From assembly GCA_033675265.1 (NCBI GenBank), contig JAUJYZ010001273.1:1-64000 (forward strand): a stretch of 64,000 bases of DNA, written 5' to 3'. Below the pieces are notes generated by a model, which was not told where the DNA came from, did no database searches, and worked only from the letters and a program-made list of their open reading frames with translations. Each line of letters begins with the position of its first letter. Position 1 is the stretch's first letter. Below, one piece after another: positions 34,850-47,500 of the stretch. The DNA comes from Actinostola sp. cb2023 (lineage: Eukaryota > Cnidaria > Anthozoa > Actiniaria > Actinostolidae). The translations under genes were made by a program, and so were the position numbers.

Positions 34850-36030
34850 AAACCAAATTAATGGTTGAAACGAATGAAGGAATGAAACAAATAAAAAAAT
34901 TAATGAGTGAAACGAATTAAATGGTTGAGATGAATGAAAAAATGAATGAATGAGTGAAATGAAATCAATGGTTGAAATGAATGAAGGAATGAAACAAATA
35001 AAAAAATTAAATGAGTGAAATGAAAGAAATGGCTGAAACGAATGAGACGATGGAACAAATAAAAAAAAAATGAGAGAAGCGAAATCAAAGGTTGAGACGA
35101 ATGGAATGAATAAAAAGTAAATGAGTGAAATGAAATCATAGGTTGAAACGAATGAAGGAATGAAACGAACGGAAAAAAAAAAATTGAGTGAAATGAAATC
35201 AATGGTTGAAATGAATGAAACAATAAATGAGTCAAACGAAATCAATGGTTGAAATGAACGAAAAAGTAAACGAGTGAAACGAAATCAGTGGTTGAAAGGA
35301 ATGAAAAAAAAAAAGATGAGTGAAATGAAATAAAAGGTTGAAACAAATGAGACAAATTGAATGATTGAAAAAAAAAATGTGTGAAACGAAATCAGTGGTT
35401 GAAAGGAACGAAACAAATAAATGAGTGAAATGAAATAAATGGTTGAAACAAATGAGACAAATGGTATGAATGAAAAAATTAATGAGTGAAACGAAATCTA
35501 TGGTTGAAATGAACGAAAAAATAAATGAGTGAAACGAAATCAGTGTTGAAAAGGAACAAAAAAAAAAAATGAGTGAAATGAAATCAAAGGTTGAAAAGAA
35601 TGAAGGAATGAAAAAAAAAAAAAAATGAATGAGTGAAACGAAATCAGTGGTTGAAACGAACAAAAAAAAAAAATGAGTGAAATGAAATAAATGGTTGAAA
35701 CAAATGAGACAAATGGAATGAATAAAAAAATAAATGAGTGAAACGAAATTAATGGTTGAAACAAATGAGACGAATGGAATGAATGAAAAATAAATGACTA
35801 AAATGAAATCAAAGGTTGAAACTAATGAAGGAATGAAACAATTAATAAAATAAATGAGTGAAATGAAATAAATGGTTGAAGCGAATCAGGCAAAAGAATG
35901 AATAAAATAAATAAATGAGAAAAATGAAGGAATGAAACAAATAACAAAATAAATGAATGAAACTAAATCCATGGTTGAAACGAATGAAATGAAGGAAAAA
36001 ATAAATGAGTGAAATGAAAGAAAATAATGG
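34850..36030. repeat. GAATGA-rich minisatellite inserted in the 70-bp array
   Basis: About 20 units of roughly 60 bp, built from GAGTGAAACGAAATCAATGG, TTGAAACGAATGA and an A-run. Minus-strand frames of S, F, H and I (for example 34640-35245 and 35232-35663) are artefacts of this composition. Confidence 0.88.
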
Positions 36031-36039
36031 TCTGCACAT

Positions 36040-37060
36040 ATGTTTCTGTAGTGTTTGTACTAGAAGCCCTTTTTTTAAATTTTTTTTATTTTATTTAACC
36101 TGTGTACTAGAAGACCTGGCGTGTAGTAAAGCTCATTAAGTCCGAACGTATGTTTCCGTAGTGTTCGTACTAGTGGACCTCTGACATGAAGTAAAGCTCC
36201 GTTTGTTTCCGTAGTGTTTGTACTAGGGGATCTCTGGCGTGAAGTAAAGCTCCGTAAGTCCAAACGTATGTTTCCGTAGTGTTTGTATGTTTCCGTAGTG
36301 TTTGTACTAGTGGACCTCTGGCGTGAAGTAAAGCGCCGCAAGTCCGAACGTATGTTTCCGTAGTGTTTGTACTATGGGCCCTCTGGTGTGAAGTAAAGCT
36401 CCATATGTTTCCGTAGTGTTTTGTACTAGTGGGACCTCTGGCGTGAAGTAAAGCTCCGTAAGTCCGAACGTATGTTTTCCGTAGTGTTTGTACTATGGGG
36501 CCCTCTGGTGTGAAGTAAAGCTCCATATTGTTTACGTAGTGTTTGTACTAGTGGACCTCTGGCGTGAAATAAAGCTCCGTAAGTCCGAACGTATGTTTCC
36601 GTTGTGTTTGTACTAGGGGACCTCTGGTGTGAAGTAAATCTCCATATGTTTCCGTAGTATTTGTACTAGTGGACCTCTGGTGTGAAGTAAAGCTCCGTAA
36701 GTACGAACGTATGTTTCTGTATTGTTCGTACTAGTGGACCTCTGGCGTGAAGTAAAGCTCCGTAAGTCCGAACGTTTCTTTCCGTAGTCTTCGTACTAGG
36801 GGACCTCTGCCGTGAAGTAAAGCTCCGTAAGTCCGAACGGATGTTTCTGTAGTGTTCGTACTAGGGGACCTCTGGCGTGAATTAAAGCTCCGTAAGTCCA
36901 AACGTATGTTTCCGTAGTGTTTGTACTAGGGGACCTTTGGCGTGGGGTAAAGTGTTGTAACTCCAACCGTATGTGTTTGTAGTGGTCATACTAGGGTTCT
37001 CTGGCATGTTGTGAAGCTCTGTAAGTCCAAACGTATGTGTCTGTAGTATTTGTTCTAGGA
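36040..37060. repeat. About 70-bp minisatellite, right block
   Basis: About 15 further units with GTAAAGCTCCGTAAGTCCGA, ACGTATGTTTCCGTAGTGTT and TGTACTAG; some units lack the middle part. Confidence 0.88.
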
Positions 37061-38580
37061 GACCTCTGGCAGTTGATCCAGAACCCCCATTATCCCATCT
37101 TCTAAGCTTGATGAAGCTTCACATATCGTGACTTTTCAATAAGATGATAAAGGCCGTGAAAATTTTAAATGAACTCTTGAAATCTCAATCCTACAGTTGA
37201 ATCTAGAAACATTGTTCATTCAAATCATCTTTCCCACTAACCTTCAGCATTATCAATTCTCAAATCTAAGGTTAATTAGCGTGCACATGAGAATGTTATG
37301 TTTGAGACAGTTTATTGACTACACTCGACTCCATAAGTTGGTACACCCTGTACCAACAGCAAATCGCCAACATCTTTTTTATGTGTAAAACAGAATAATT
37401 GAAAGGCACCCTGTGGCCAAATCGTGGATTTGTAAGTAAATTCTGGCAAGTTGTGACAATTGATAATATATAAAGAAGGCAGTAGTATAATATTTATCAA
37501 CGAATTTCAAATGTAGAGATAAAATACATCTTTTTGCCTGCACCGCAATGAATTTTTACATTGGTTCACTTTGGAAGTTTGCCTTTATGTTTGGGCTTCC
37601 TGTATTTCAAAATGGTGACCTGCGGCCTTCTGATGAGTGATAAACAATGAGTTGATTTCACCTGATGCACGTATCTGTTTTCGTCACCTTTCATCAAAAG
37701 CCAATCTTTAATATGAGGGCTGTACTTAATAATATAATGGAGGAGATTTTTGCAGAGTGATTTTAGTCCAGCTTAAATCAGTCAAGGCGAGGTTTATATA
37801 AGTATTCATGTATTTTCGTCAATTGTAGTAGCAACTTTTATGGCTTCAAATGACTGTAAATATAAACTTGTGGTTAACATATAGATGTGTGGACGACCAG
37901 CTATTCATTTGTTTATTGTTCTAGCACTCTTTTCATCCTCCCAGTACATAGCTGGTATGAAGTCATAGACAATCTCGCCAAATGTTCAATTGTTATGTTG
38001 CAGCTTGCTGTGTTGAGCCTTCACTTTCTTTGACACATTTCTTTTCTGAGCTATTGTATTGAAGCACATTCTATATCCGCCAAAGACCAAAGACAATGTG
38101 TTCAAGCACCATGAAATTAATGACATCTCTTACGTTGGTTCATAATATTGGAAAAGTCATGCCTATGGAAATCCCGGATAATTGGCCAATATTTGCCCCC
38201 TTTGACAACTGTTCTTTTGAACATTCATAATATTTTCTTCATCAGCAGCATATTTACAGGAATTCATGTTTAACAGTTCTTTTCTTATTATTTTAGAGGA
38301 ATTTAGCCACTTTTTCAGTTTAGATCGGGAATCACAAAGCCTATTTAATGTATTGCGTATGGGTGAAACAATTTTTTTTTCAATATGTTGGAAACAATGC
38401 AATCATACAAAACCCCCTACTTTTGCTAAGCACACTACATTGAAAATATATTTTGTAAAGACATCCCGTCTGCCCTATAATCTGATGATCGTGCACATAA
38501 TTAGTGGTCATGTGTAGTGTTTTGCTTTAACATTGTACCACATTTCTTGGAGGACCACTTTTTTCATCTATATACACCGA

Positions 38581-39740
38581 ATGGAAACATCAGTAATAGC
38601 GGGTTGGCTTTCCAAATGGCAGAGGACTTGTGACACCCGCAGGCCCGCAGCTGAAAAAGTTAACATAGAGGATGGCTGCCATTTAGGACATTGACTTACA
38701 AAGCATTACACCACTGACAATCTGGAATGACCACCTGTAGTGACTTATCTTCCATTGGCAAGGAGATTGTGAGGGCCTGTTTCAATGTAGTTTAATGTCG
38801 AGCAGTGGGGCAATGATTGGAATGTGGTTTGTATCCTTGACATAGGTACAGGATTTTGCCATGATATAAGAATAGGCCCACATGACAAAATCCTTGTCTA
38901 TCCAATATGAAAAGATACAGACCACAGTTTTTAACTCATGGATTGCATAACATCCATAACATCATTTTTAGATAGTTTTGTAATATTTTCTTTTTCATTA
39001 GCTAACAAAAGCAAATTTGAGTTCTGAGACAGTGCGAACGTATCTTACATATATATTTTTATATGCCAAGAATGAATGATTATGTCCAAAGTGGCAAAAG
39101 CTCTCAAATACTAATGACACGAATTTTGCTGCACTTTTTTTTTCACTTGAAAAAAAGATCTAAAACTTAATCATTGGCAACATTTTGAAATAAGTATGTA
39201 CACAATCATTATTTGGTTTTGGCTTTTATTTGTGCAACTGTGACCGTGCGCAAACAAAATATTGTTTGAAATGTCAAAAGTGCAGAATTGAATGAGGTTT
39301 GAAATTGAAACACAGAGAAGGTCCCCCTTAGGTCAACGGTGTCCAAGTGGCGACCAAGACTGATAAGTGACATTAACATGACATTACAAACCTAAACTTT
39401 TTGTATTCCTTCACAACATGATTCCTTTACGAACTTAAACAATTTGCAGTCCTGGAAAGCCTTCACATAAATAACATCTTCAATCTTATGGACTCCGAGT
39501 ATACAACACACTGTTTTCGATTGTTACATTACTTACTTACGGACACAGCATAGGAATTCATGCGAGATATCTTGCATGTTATTTCATTGATCAACATTGG
39601 GACTTTCAATAATTAGATTACATATATGAGGTATTTTCTGGCAAACCAATGATATAGTGTTTTCCTGCTTACTTTAAAAAGTCATGAATAATTAATGAGG
39701 AAAATACAATAGAAATCATCACTGTGACAGTGTCTTTATG
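38581..39740. other. No gene recognised
   Basis: Unique-looking non-coding DNA. CAACTGTGACCGTGCGCAAA at about 39236 is a direct copy of sequence at 32826, suggesting a dispersed repeat outside the inverted duplication. Confidence 0.5.
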
Positions 39741-39748
39741 TAATAGGC

Positions 39749-39841
39749 ACAATATGAGCAGCCGATCTGTATGGGATGTACAAATTCGAGCCGTAGGTGA
39801 GAGTTTGTAAATCCCATACAGATCGGATGCGAATATTGTAT
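39749..39841. repeat. Hairpin, about 35-bp arms
   Basis: CCGATCTGTATGGGATGTAC at the left and AAATCCCATACAGATCGG at the right, with ACAATAT/ATATTGT at the tips. Confidence 0.75.
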
Positions 39842-39854
39842 CTTACTTATCGAA

Positions 39855-40060
39855 TCCAACGATGTATAAATGGATGTTTTACAATAATTTGGATGATAGG
39901 AAGCAGTTTTGGCCGAGAAAATCCAAGTTAAAGCTGAATGCAAATGAGGACGATTCTGTATCCGATTTACAGATGTCTGCTACGCTTATGATTTCTATTG
40001 TATTTCCCTCATTAATTATTCATGAATTTGATAAAGCTGATATAGATTCGTCCTAATTTG
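39855..40060 (+). repeat. Dispersed repeat family B, copy 1
   Basis: Contains GAGAAAATCCAAGTTAAAG, TATGATTTCTATTGTATTTC and TTAATTATTCATGAATTTG. The same order is found at 53395-53580; parts recur at 34378-34430 and reversed at 39663-39715. Confidence 0.65.
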
Positions 40061-40560
40061 CATACTACTTTAACATGGATTTCCTTAGCCAAAATTATTT
40101 TGATCTTGAATATTTTTGCAGAAAATATTAAGTGAAGGTATGGATTTTTTTAAGCCATTTAAAAAAACTTGCAGCACATGTTTTATCAAGTATAAAAACT
40201 TGGCAATGCCTTTATAGTTGATAAAACACTCCTGCTCATTTTTTAAATAGTACATATAAGACACAAACGTTTTTGGTTGATAAATATATTCCACGAGTTC
40301 TTGGGATGAAGGGTCACCATTAACATTATAAGCTCGAGCCTCGTTTTTTTTGAGCTGAGGTTTCCCTCCCAACTCAAAGTCCTGTTTCTAGCCCATTCTG
40401 CCAGGCTCATTCCCAGTCCCGCAACCCATTCGCTGTTTGCTTGTCTTCGTCATTAGAAAATTAAACTTACTTGGACAACTGGAAAATTGTTGATATACCT
40501 GTGATCCAGTTGCCATTTTCAAAGACAATAATTATTGCACTTCAACAAGCAAATTTTTAA
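40061..40560. other. No convincing feature
   Basis: A minus-strand frame at 40085-40372 (MGGKPQLKKNEARAYNVNGD onward) has no recognisable domain and no splice context, so it is not called as a gene. Confidence 0.4.
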
Positions 40561-40589
40561 GGTTAAAAATTAAACTTCACAGAAATTAT

Positions 40590-41365
40590 TATTTTTGCAG
40601 TCCCCTGGCTGCCTTCACAGCCTCTCTTTAAAATTAAACTATTCACAGTCCCTGACTGCCTTCACAGTTTCTCTTTACAAAATTAAACAGTTTGCAGTCT
40701 CTGACTGCCTCTCTCTTCAAAATTTAACTCTTCACAGTCCCTGATTGCCTTCACAGTATCTCTTTACAAAATTTAAACAGTTTGCAGTCTCTGACTGCCT
40801 CTCTTCAAAATTAAACTCTTCGCAGTCTTCACAGAATGCCTCCTTAGACAATGATTATTGAACTTTTTGCAGTCCCCAACTGCCTTCACATGATCTCTTT
40901 TCAAAATTAAACTCTTTGCAATCCATGACGCCTCTCTTCAAAATTAAGCTCTTCATAGTCCCTGACTGACTTCACAGTATCTCTTTACAAAATTAAACTC
41001 TTCGCAGTCCCTGACTGCCTTCACAGTATCTCTTTTCAAAATTTTAAAACTCTTCACTGTCCCTGACTGACTTCACAGTATCTCTTTACAAAATTAAAGT
41101 TTTTGCAGTCCCTGACTGCCTTCACAGTATCTCTTTTCAAAAATTAAACTCTTCGCAGTCCCTGACTGACTTCACAGAATATCTTTACAAAATTATCTCT
41201 TTTCAAAATGAAACTCTTTGCAGTCCCCGACTGCCTTCACAGTATCTCTTTACACAATTAAACTCTTCACAGTCACTGACTTCACAGAATATCTTTACAA
41301 AATTAAACTCTTTGCAGTCCCTGACTGCCTTCACCGAATATCTTTACAAAATTAATCGTTTTGCA
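40590..41365. repeat. About 50-bp minisatellite, TTGCAGTCCCTGACTGCCTT
   Basis: About 15 units alternating CAGTCCCTGACTGCCTTCAC and TATCTCTTTACAAAATTAAA, some lacking half a unit. Confidence 0.88.
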
Positions 41366-43111
41366 GTCACAGACTGTCTAACTAACTAACTAACACCCAA
41401 TAAGGAAATGATCTGTGAGCCACCCTTATGAGAGAAAACGGATGATAACAACCAGATAACGCAGTACTAGTGGGATACAGAAGTGTATACCCAACCAAAG
41501 GCAAGTTAAAGTTTCCTAGAAGAAAGTTACATTATAAATCAAGTTACCCAATTTAACCTGTCCTTGCCGAGTAATGAATTCCAAACTCGTAATTTCTAAA
41601 AAATCAATTACATATCCAAGTTTAGCCTCAAGATAAAAGAAGCACTACATATTCACTGGCTTAAGCCCAAGCTTAATAATAATAATAATCTTTATTTATA
41701 TGCACATCGCGTTATCTCTACTAAGAAACCAATAGTGCTTAACAATATTACTCATCAATTACTTGATCATGATAATCTTAAATTAAGTCATTCATTTTTG
41801 TTCTATTGTTCGTTTCTGCAGTATTTATACACACTCCTTCATTTGTTATTCTTATCATAACAGTTGGATGATAACAGTTGGGCTGTCGAAACATCTATGA
41901 TTATGTTGTGTAGTGTTTTCTCTAAAAATGCAAAGCTACGAGAAAAAGGTAAAAACAATGCCCTATGCATTATTATTATGCAAAAAGTAAAGCAAGCTAA
42001 AAGGTGGAAAACCAGTAAGAAACTGAACGAGAAATAGCCACTCTCTAACAAAAAGCTAGCCACCTTTCCAGGATTTTGTGTTCTGTGATGTAATGTGATT
42101 GTGTGAAAACAGCCATCAGAATCCTTGCTATTTTTACACTCATGCAGTCCGGCGTACTTCAATCCCGATTTTCAAACCGGATTCAAAATATTTCCTGGAT
42201 GTGAATGACTTTAAACTTGACCCAGGACGTTGGTAGATATCCGTTATGTTATATCCCAAAGTTTGAGGAGCAGGCAATGAGGGAAAGGGATGATATTCGA
42301 GCGAAAAACCACGTCAGATTGGCGATTGAGATGCCGATTTGCAGTTGATTTCTTCACACTCGGGAGCGAGTTACACTGTCCCAAACCTCGCTAAAAACGT
42401 TCTAATTGCTAAATAAATAACATACATGACTCAAGTAGATATTGATCTTTATTTTAGAAAGCAATTTTAGAACTTCAAAGGTATCAAAAGGACAGAATTC
42501 TAGTGAATTTACAGCCAAAAAACGTGTTTAATTTCGGCCGTTCAAAATTAGACACATGAAGGTCCCAACACAAGAAGTTCCGGCACTGAACACACATCAG
42601 AGGGTTGTGAAAACAGACCTATTGTCGCTCTCCTTGTCAACTAAACTTAAGCTAGCAGGACTTTATACCGACAAGGAATTCAAGTATAAACTCACTTGGT
42701 CCTTGCATGAGATTGATCAAAGGTGAAATAACAAGGCAGCTTGTGAGGTCGCTGAACATCGTCATCGGTAATGAAGCCTGTAGCAAGATTTACAAACGTA
42801 TCTATTCCCCCCCCTTTGTAATAATATTGATCTTATTTGCTTCTTCTTGATGACTATTGATGTCAGAAATATTGAAGTTTTTTGAGTAAGAATGTTTCGA
42901 AAAGAACTTCTGTTATTCACCTTCTTGGACATCTTGGATTTTTAGTTTATGAATTTATAATTACCTCCCAGAAAATAAGAGGCTCTCTGATTGGCTGATC
43001 ACATAACCTCGCTTGAGTTAGCAGACGTGACGGGAGAAAAGCGAACCAACTAAACCGTCTGCAAAGGAGGCTGTAATACAAGGATAAATGACCGAGTCAT
43101 ATAGGAAACAT
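41366..43111. other. Non-coding; LINE tail and hammerhead-like relic
   Basis: (TAA)n followed by CTTTATTTATATGCACAT at 41676-41705 resembles a reversed LINE 3' end. A GATGA-stem-CGAAAC arrangement at 41866-41894 resembles a degenerate hammerhead. No gene recognised in the rest. Confidence 0.5.
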
Positions 43112-43850
43112 GTACAGGGTCCGTAATTAACATTTCTATATTGGCGCGAACTGGCGAGTAGACAAAAATTCAGTCGCCAGATGGCAAATTCTGGTCGCCA
43201 AAAATACTCCTACTAGAAAACAACTTTTACGTTTCTATTGCACATGATTACTTGTGTACAGAATGGAAACTATATCCTGCATCGTTTCACATCCCAAAAT
43301 GTTCAATTGTCTCTTGAACGAACAATTTCACTCATAGCAATATAGCTCTTCAGCGACAAGAATATGCAAGCAGTGGCTGCACAATTCATCTCCGCAAAAG
43401 ACCGGGAGAAGGAATTGAACAAACAATTTCCGTTTCCGTTCACACTCAAAGCGACAGGTTTGATGGCAAAAATTGCCGGCAATGTCGTATGGAATCAAAC
43501 TTGTGGTCAGATGATCTTTACCAAACTGTGACAGATCTACTTGTTTGTCTTTTATTGCCCACAAAATGTCCAGCGAAAAGAAAGCACATGGCTCTGTGCA
43601 CCTGCAGTGCATGATAGGGAAACCACGGAACAAAAAACATGGCGGCTAGCAAGTTCGACTTGTGTTGATCGCAGCTGTTGTGATAGGTAGATTTAACAGG
43701 AATTTTATTTTTAATCAATTTCTCTGAACATAATTAACAATGAAGTACGATACTAACTCTCCAGCTGGCGACCAGCTGTAAAATTTTCACCAGCAATTCA
43801 AATATTTAGTTGCATTGGCGACCAGGAAGGCGTAATTTCGGACCCTGATT
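43112..43850. mobile_element. About 740-bp element with hAT-like ends
   Basis: Left end CAGGGTCCGTAATTA and right end TAATTTCGGACCCTG are inverted. Next to both ends are copies of a TGGCGACCAG/CTGGTCGCCA motif. CAGGG starts are usual for hAT elements, but no 8-bp target duplication is clear. Minus-strand frames inside (43328-43718) are not recognised. Confidence 0.55.
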
Positions 43851-45379
43851 TATAACTTAGTACATCTCAAAAATCAACACTTCACTCAACTGTGAAACAC
43901 AGTAAGATTACCTGTTGAGCATTAACAGCAACAGGGATAGCAGCTTGTGCAACACAAACTGGGGCATCTTGGATAAAAGGATCTGCCATGCTGCTGGTGG
44001 TGGTTAATGGAAATGAAACGAGAACGAAAGACTCCTAACTGAAGATTCCAATGTTTGTGAAATAACCCAGTTTCAATCCAAACACCCAAAGTTATACCAA
44101 AGGACCACAAAGCATTACTACAGCGAAGCACAAACTCAAACACGTTGGAATTTTATATATTTTACTTATTTCCCAGTGCAGTGCCAATTATTATGCAGTG
44201 AGAATAGTAAAGTAAAGTAAAGACTTTATTGAACATCAGTAACTCGTAACAGTAAACATAAACCGATAAATGTCAGGCCGACAGTGCACACTTTACTCCC
44301 CTCCATCAGTGCTTCTTGTATGGCAGTGTGGAGTAACTTTGATGATGGACAAAACTTCTTTGTGCTAATCTCCTTAGTTTTATGTAAGCTTCGTGCACTA
44401 AAACTGGTAAATATGATATACATTGCCTCAAAAGCAATTACCCATTTCCTACCTAAACAATAATTATTACTTGGCATCTTCATGGGGCATTGCTTGTTCA
44501 CTCCACAATATCAACGAGCTCATCCAGAGCATAATCATCTTCTCTATGGAGGATACCAACGTCATGAGGTTGTTTTACAGAAGGGTCCTCCAAAGCATCT
44601 TTCTTGGTATATTTGTTTTTGATCTTGTTGAAGTTTTATGGGAATTCCATTTACATTGGGCAATTTAAAGATATCCAGGTGCCTTTATCAATTTATGCCT
44701 GAAGTCACAATCATTATAACCATTTACATCTTGCCTTTGGTGTGCATTTCTTCATTCTTTAAAGTAACAGATTATTGCTTATGGAGTCTAATAACTTGAG
44801 TGAACTAATACTAGTAAAAACAAAACGGCCTCTCATGGCCATCCTATATCACTATTGCTCTGACTTGACTAGTTTTCCAATCACCCACTGGAACAGAATA
44901 ATTAAAAATACTTACTTATTTTTAATATTTTAGTCTTCACCTAAAATAACATTTCCATTTCCAAGGATATCCTCATTATAGTTCCATCATCCAAATGAAA
45001 TGGACTCGTTTTTGACCATGATACTTTAACCAATTTCAACAATGAGCAATGTTTACTTTGTTTTTGCTGCAATTCAGTGGTTTTTTTTAAAACCTGAATG
45101 AGTACACAATATATGTTACCTCGTTACATTGCATGAGAATGTGCTTTACGTATATATTGTTCTGCAGATGTAACTCCGAAATCACAACAACAACAACAGC
45201 AACAATTTTTTTTTTGTATCCACAATTTGCATAAATATTTACATGTATATTAAGAGAGAAAAAAGAAATATTGAGGGGAAAAACAAGTTTCCAAAAATAA
45301 CTTCAAAGATAAAAAAATGCTTGGAAGTTGTGCCACAAGGCTACTTGAACAAGCTAGTTCAAGTATATGTTATTAACAG
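43851..45379. other. Non-coding; LINE-like 3' end at 44205-44340
   Basis: On the minus strand, TTCAATAAAGTC followed by (TTTAC)n at 44212-44232 looks like a retroelement 3' tail. The preceding frame at 44226-44501 has no recognisable domain. Confidence 0.45.
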
Positions 45380-46176
45380 GGATAAACTGAAATCTATAAT
45401 GCTGTAATAAAGATTACTTAATTATTCATGCCCAACCCTTTGGCCTGCACGTGTTTAAAAATGCAGGCCATATTTTTTTCCCTCTTGTGTTGGTGTCAGA
45501 AATCTGCAAAGTTGTGCAATACTTCCGGGACCCAGCAACTTTTGAGGGATTTGCACATCATGTCTTGTGAAGTTGAAGAAGACGGCTATTTTGGACTGGG
45601 AAGACACTTCATGTACAATTTTTCGAGGGAAGTCTTTCGCTCTTTACTCATCAGTGTTTGGTGTGTAGTCCGAGATCTCCCGGTAGGGAAAAAAGCCCTC
45701 AATGCCATGAGGTCTACGAACCGATCTTCGCTTGATGTCAACATGCTAATATTCGCAAACTGAAACAGAGACACATAACATGGAAGCCTTGAAATATGGA
45801 ATAAACTGAAATCTATAGTGCTGTAAAAAAGGGGAGGTTTCTTGGTGTTACAGAACACCAGATGACGTTAGACAATGAACACAAAGAACGAGAAGAATGA
45901 ACTTGAACCAAAACAATACCCTGCATACAAAGAAACCTAACCAAGAATACAATGCAGACTGTAGCACCAAGAAACACCCCAAAAAGGGTACTCAATTACT
46001 CGTGCCCAGCCCTATGGCCGGTATGAGTTTAAAAATGCAGGCCATATTTTTTCCTCATTTTGTGTTGGTGTCAGCAATCTGCAAAGTTCCACAAAAGTTG
46101 CACAATACTTCCAGTACCCGGCAACTCTTGAAGGATTTGCACATCGTGTCTTGCGAAGTCGAGAAGACAGCTATTT
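45380..46176 (+). repeat. Diverged direct duplication, period about 570 bp and 420 bp
   Basis: Block 45420-45594 is copied at 45992-46176 (TTTAAAAATGCAGGCCATAT, TGTTGGTGTCAG, GGATTTGCACATC). A short block TAAACTGAAATCTATAATGC at 45383 is copied at 45801. No gene recognised. Confidence 0.75.
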
Positions 46177-46560
46177 GAAATATATTTAAACTTTATATTT
46201 ACTTTATATCTAACTTCAAGATGAATTATACTTGAATTTGCATTATTGCATTTGTGCATTGATTGCCATTTTCATTTTCATTTTTGCTGTGAACGTAGCG
46301 AGCAGTGACACTAATCTTGACAGAGTCCCTGTGTACATGCGGATGCATTTTCCCAGGCACTATATACTCTTGCAAATCTCCATCTTGCAGACAACCGACC
46401 CAAGGATAATTTTCTGAGCATGCTGTATCATAAGATCAGCGGCAGTCCCTTCCAACAGCATGTTGCTTCTTCGTCGCGTTTGTTGTTTACTTCAATTGGT
46501 TATCAGTTTTGATTGGTGTTTTATCAAGCAAAATAACCAGGTTTTTTTCACAAATTTATC

Positions 46561-46821
46561 ATGCCAAACACAACTTTATTCGTTGCTGGAATCATTCATC
46601 AAGGTCACAGACGATTTAGAGATCAGATACTGACACAAGGAGAGAGCATGTATTTGACTGCCTTTGAAAGACAAACCATCCCAGATACAGAGATATCGCT
46701 CAAAATCAATCGCCTATTGAATTCAGTGATTCTGCTATTTTTTTACTTTGGGACATTTGTCCTATCAGAGATGGTTAGCTTAACACATTTTGGTGCTGGA
46801 TTGGCCCAAAATCAGCAATAG
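46561..46821 (+). pseudogene. Possible relic of a mobile-element peptidase-like domain
   Basis: The 86-codon frame reads VAGIIHQGHRRFRDQ, then GESMYLTAFERQTIPDTE. These resemble the two flanks of a cysteine-peptidase-like domain (HQGxxRF at the front, a GxxMY segment at the back) seen in proteins of some large eukaryotic mobile elements. The catalytic cysteine region between them is absent, which would be an internal deletion. Weak recognition. Confidence 0.25.
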
Positions 46822-47082
46822 GTAATAATAATAATGGTAGGCATTTACATAGTTCCTATCCCAATGGTTCGATAATCATTTCACAATACAACAAGAATCG
46901 GACTGCTCAAGGGTGCACTATGCAGCCACACAGTTATACAATAATTATAAAATTAATACACATGTAATTAATAAACAATCATCTTTACAATGTTAAGCAC
47001 AAATTCAAATCTAAATGGTCTTGAGAGCAGAAGCTTCGTCAATAATTTGATAAAGATTACGACAATTTTTTTAAAATTTAAA
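46822..47082. other. (TAA)n with LINE-like tail, otherwise empty
   Basis: GGTAATAATAATAATGGTAGG followed by CATTTACATAGTTCCTA at about 46820-46860 resembles another reversed LINE 3' end. Confidence 0.4.
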
Positions 47083-47116
47083 CATGTTTCGGCAGTGCTG
47101 CTGCCATCATCAGTAA
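47083..47116 (-). ncRNA. Hammerhead-ribozyme-like core
   Basis: Reading the minus strand: CTGATGA (47113-47107), one T, a GGCAG-CAGCA-CTGCC stem-loop with five perfect pairs, then GAAAC (47090-47086). The two conserved blocks match the hammerhead core exactly; the extra T before stem II is atypical. Stems I and III are not obvious. Hammerheads of this minimal type are known from Penelope-like and other retroelements. Confidence 0.45.
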
Positions 47117-47314
47117 TTTAATGAGTGATCTATACAATGTATGAGCTTATATATAATATATCAGTATGAAGAACAAAAGAACATTGAAGTATGTGATTAC
47201 AGTGAAAGTTTTAAATTTACATGAGAGACTTGTTGATTTAAATTCAAATCTATATGAATTTTTATTTTGCAAGTGAAAAAAATGTTCATTTAAATGTATA
47301 TATCTTGTGGATTT

Positions 47315-47500
47315 TCATTGACCTTCATTCAAACTACTGCCTTCTGGACGTTCAAATCTTGCAATGGCAAGCTTCAATTTTAACTTGAATAAGGAAATCT
47401 TGATGTTCAGGTGCGAGACATTTGGCAAGTTTTTTAGTATGCGATTCTGTCCTGAAAACCCTCTTTCACAGCCGGTCGTATGGACAGGAGGACATGACAA
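47315..47500 (-). pseudogene. hAT transposase C-terminal (dimerisation) fragment
   Basis: The frame reads PPVHTTGCERGFSGQNRILK then LNIKISLFKLKLKLAIARFE. CERGFS followed by a basic N-R-I/L segment is the signature of the hAT dimerisation domain near the C-terminus of hAT transposases. No catalytic part is recognisable upstream (higher coordinates), so this is a relic. Confidence 0.5.

Larger units (their letters stand above)
32940..38580. repeat. 5.6-kb imperfect inverted duplication enclosing minisatellites
   Basis: Segments pair in order: 32940-33060 with 38450-38580 (AGTGGTCCTCC with GGAGGACCACT), 33170-33625 with 37740-38170 (CTTTGGCGGATAT with ATATCCGCCAAAG), and 33820-34165 with 37395-37620 (ACAGGAAGCCCAAACATA with TATGTTTGGGCTTCCTGT). 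The centre, 34600-37080, is minisatellite. It looks like an old foldback element disturbed by insertions; no transposase was found. Confidence 0.65.

Noticed and set aside
34640..36039. Minus-strand ORFs rich in S, F, H and I that resemble membrane proteins
   Set aside because: Produced by the GAATGA/AAATGA-rich minisatellite; the hydrophobic look is a composition effect and frames overlap each other.
43328..43718. Cysteine-rich minus-strand frames as a possible secreted protein
   Set aside because: They overlap in two frames inside a TIR element, with no signal peptide followed by a clean mature part, and no match I recognise.
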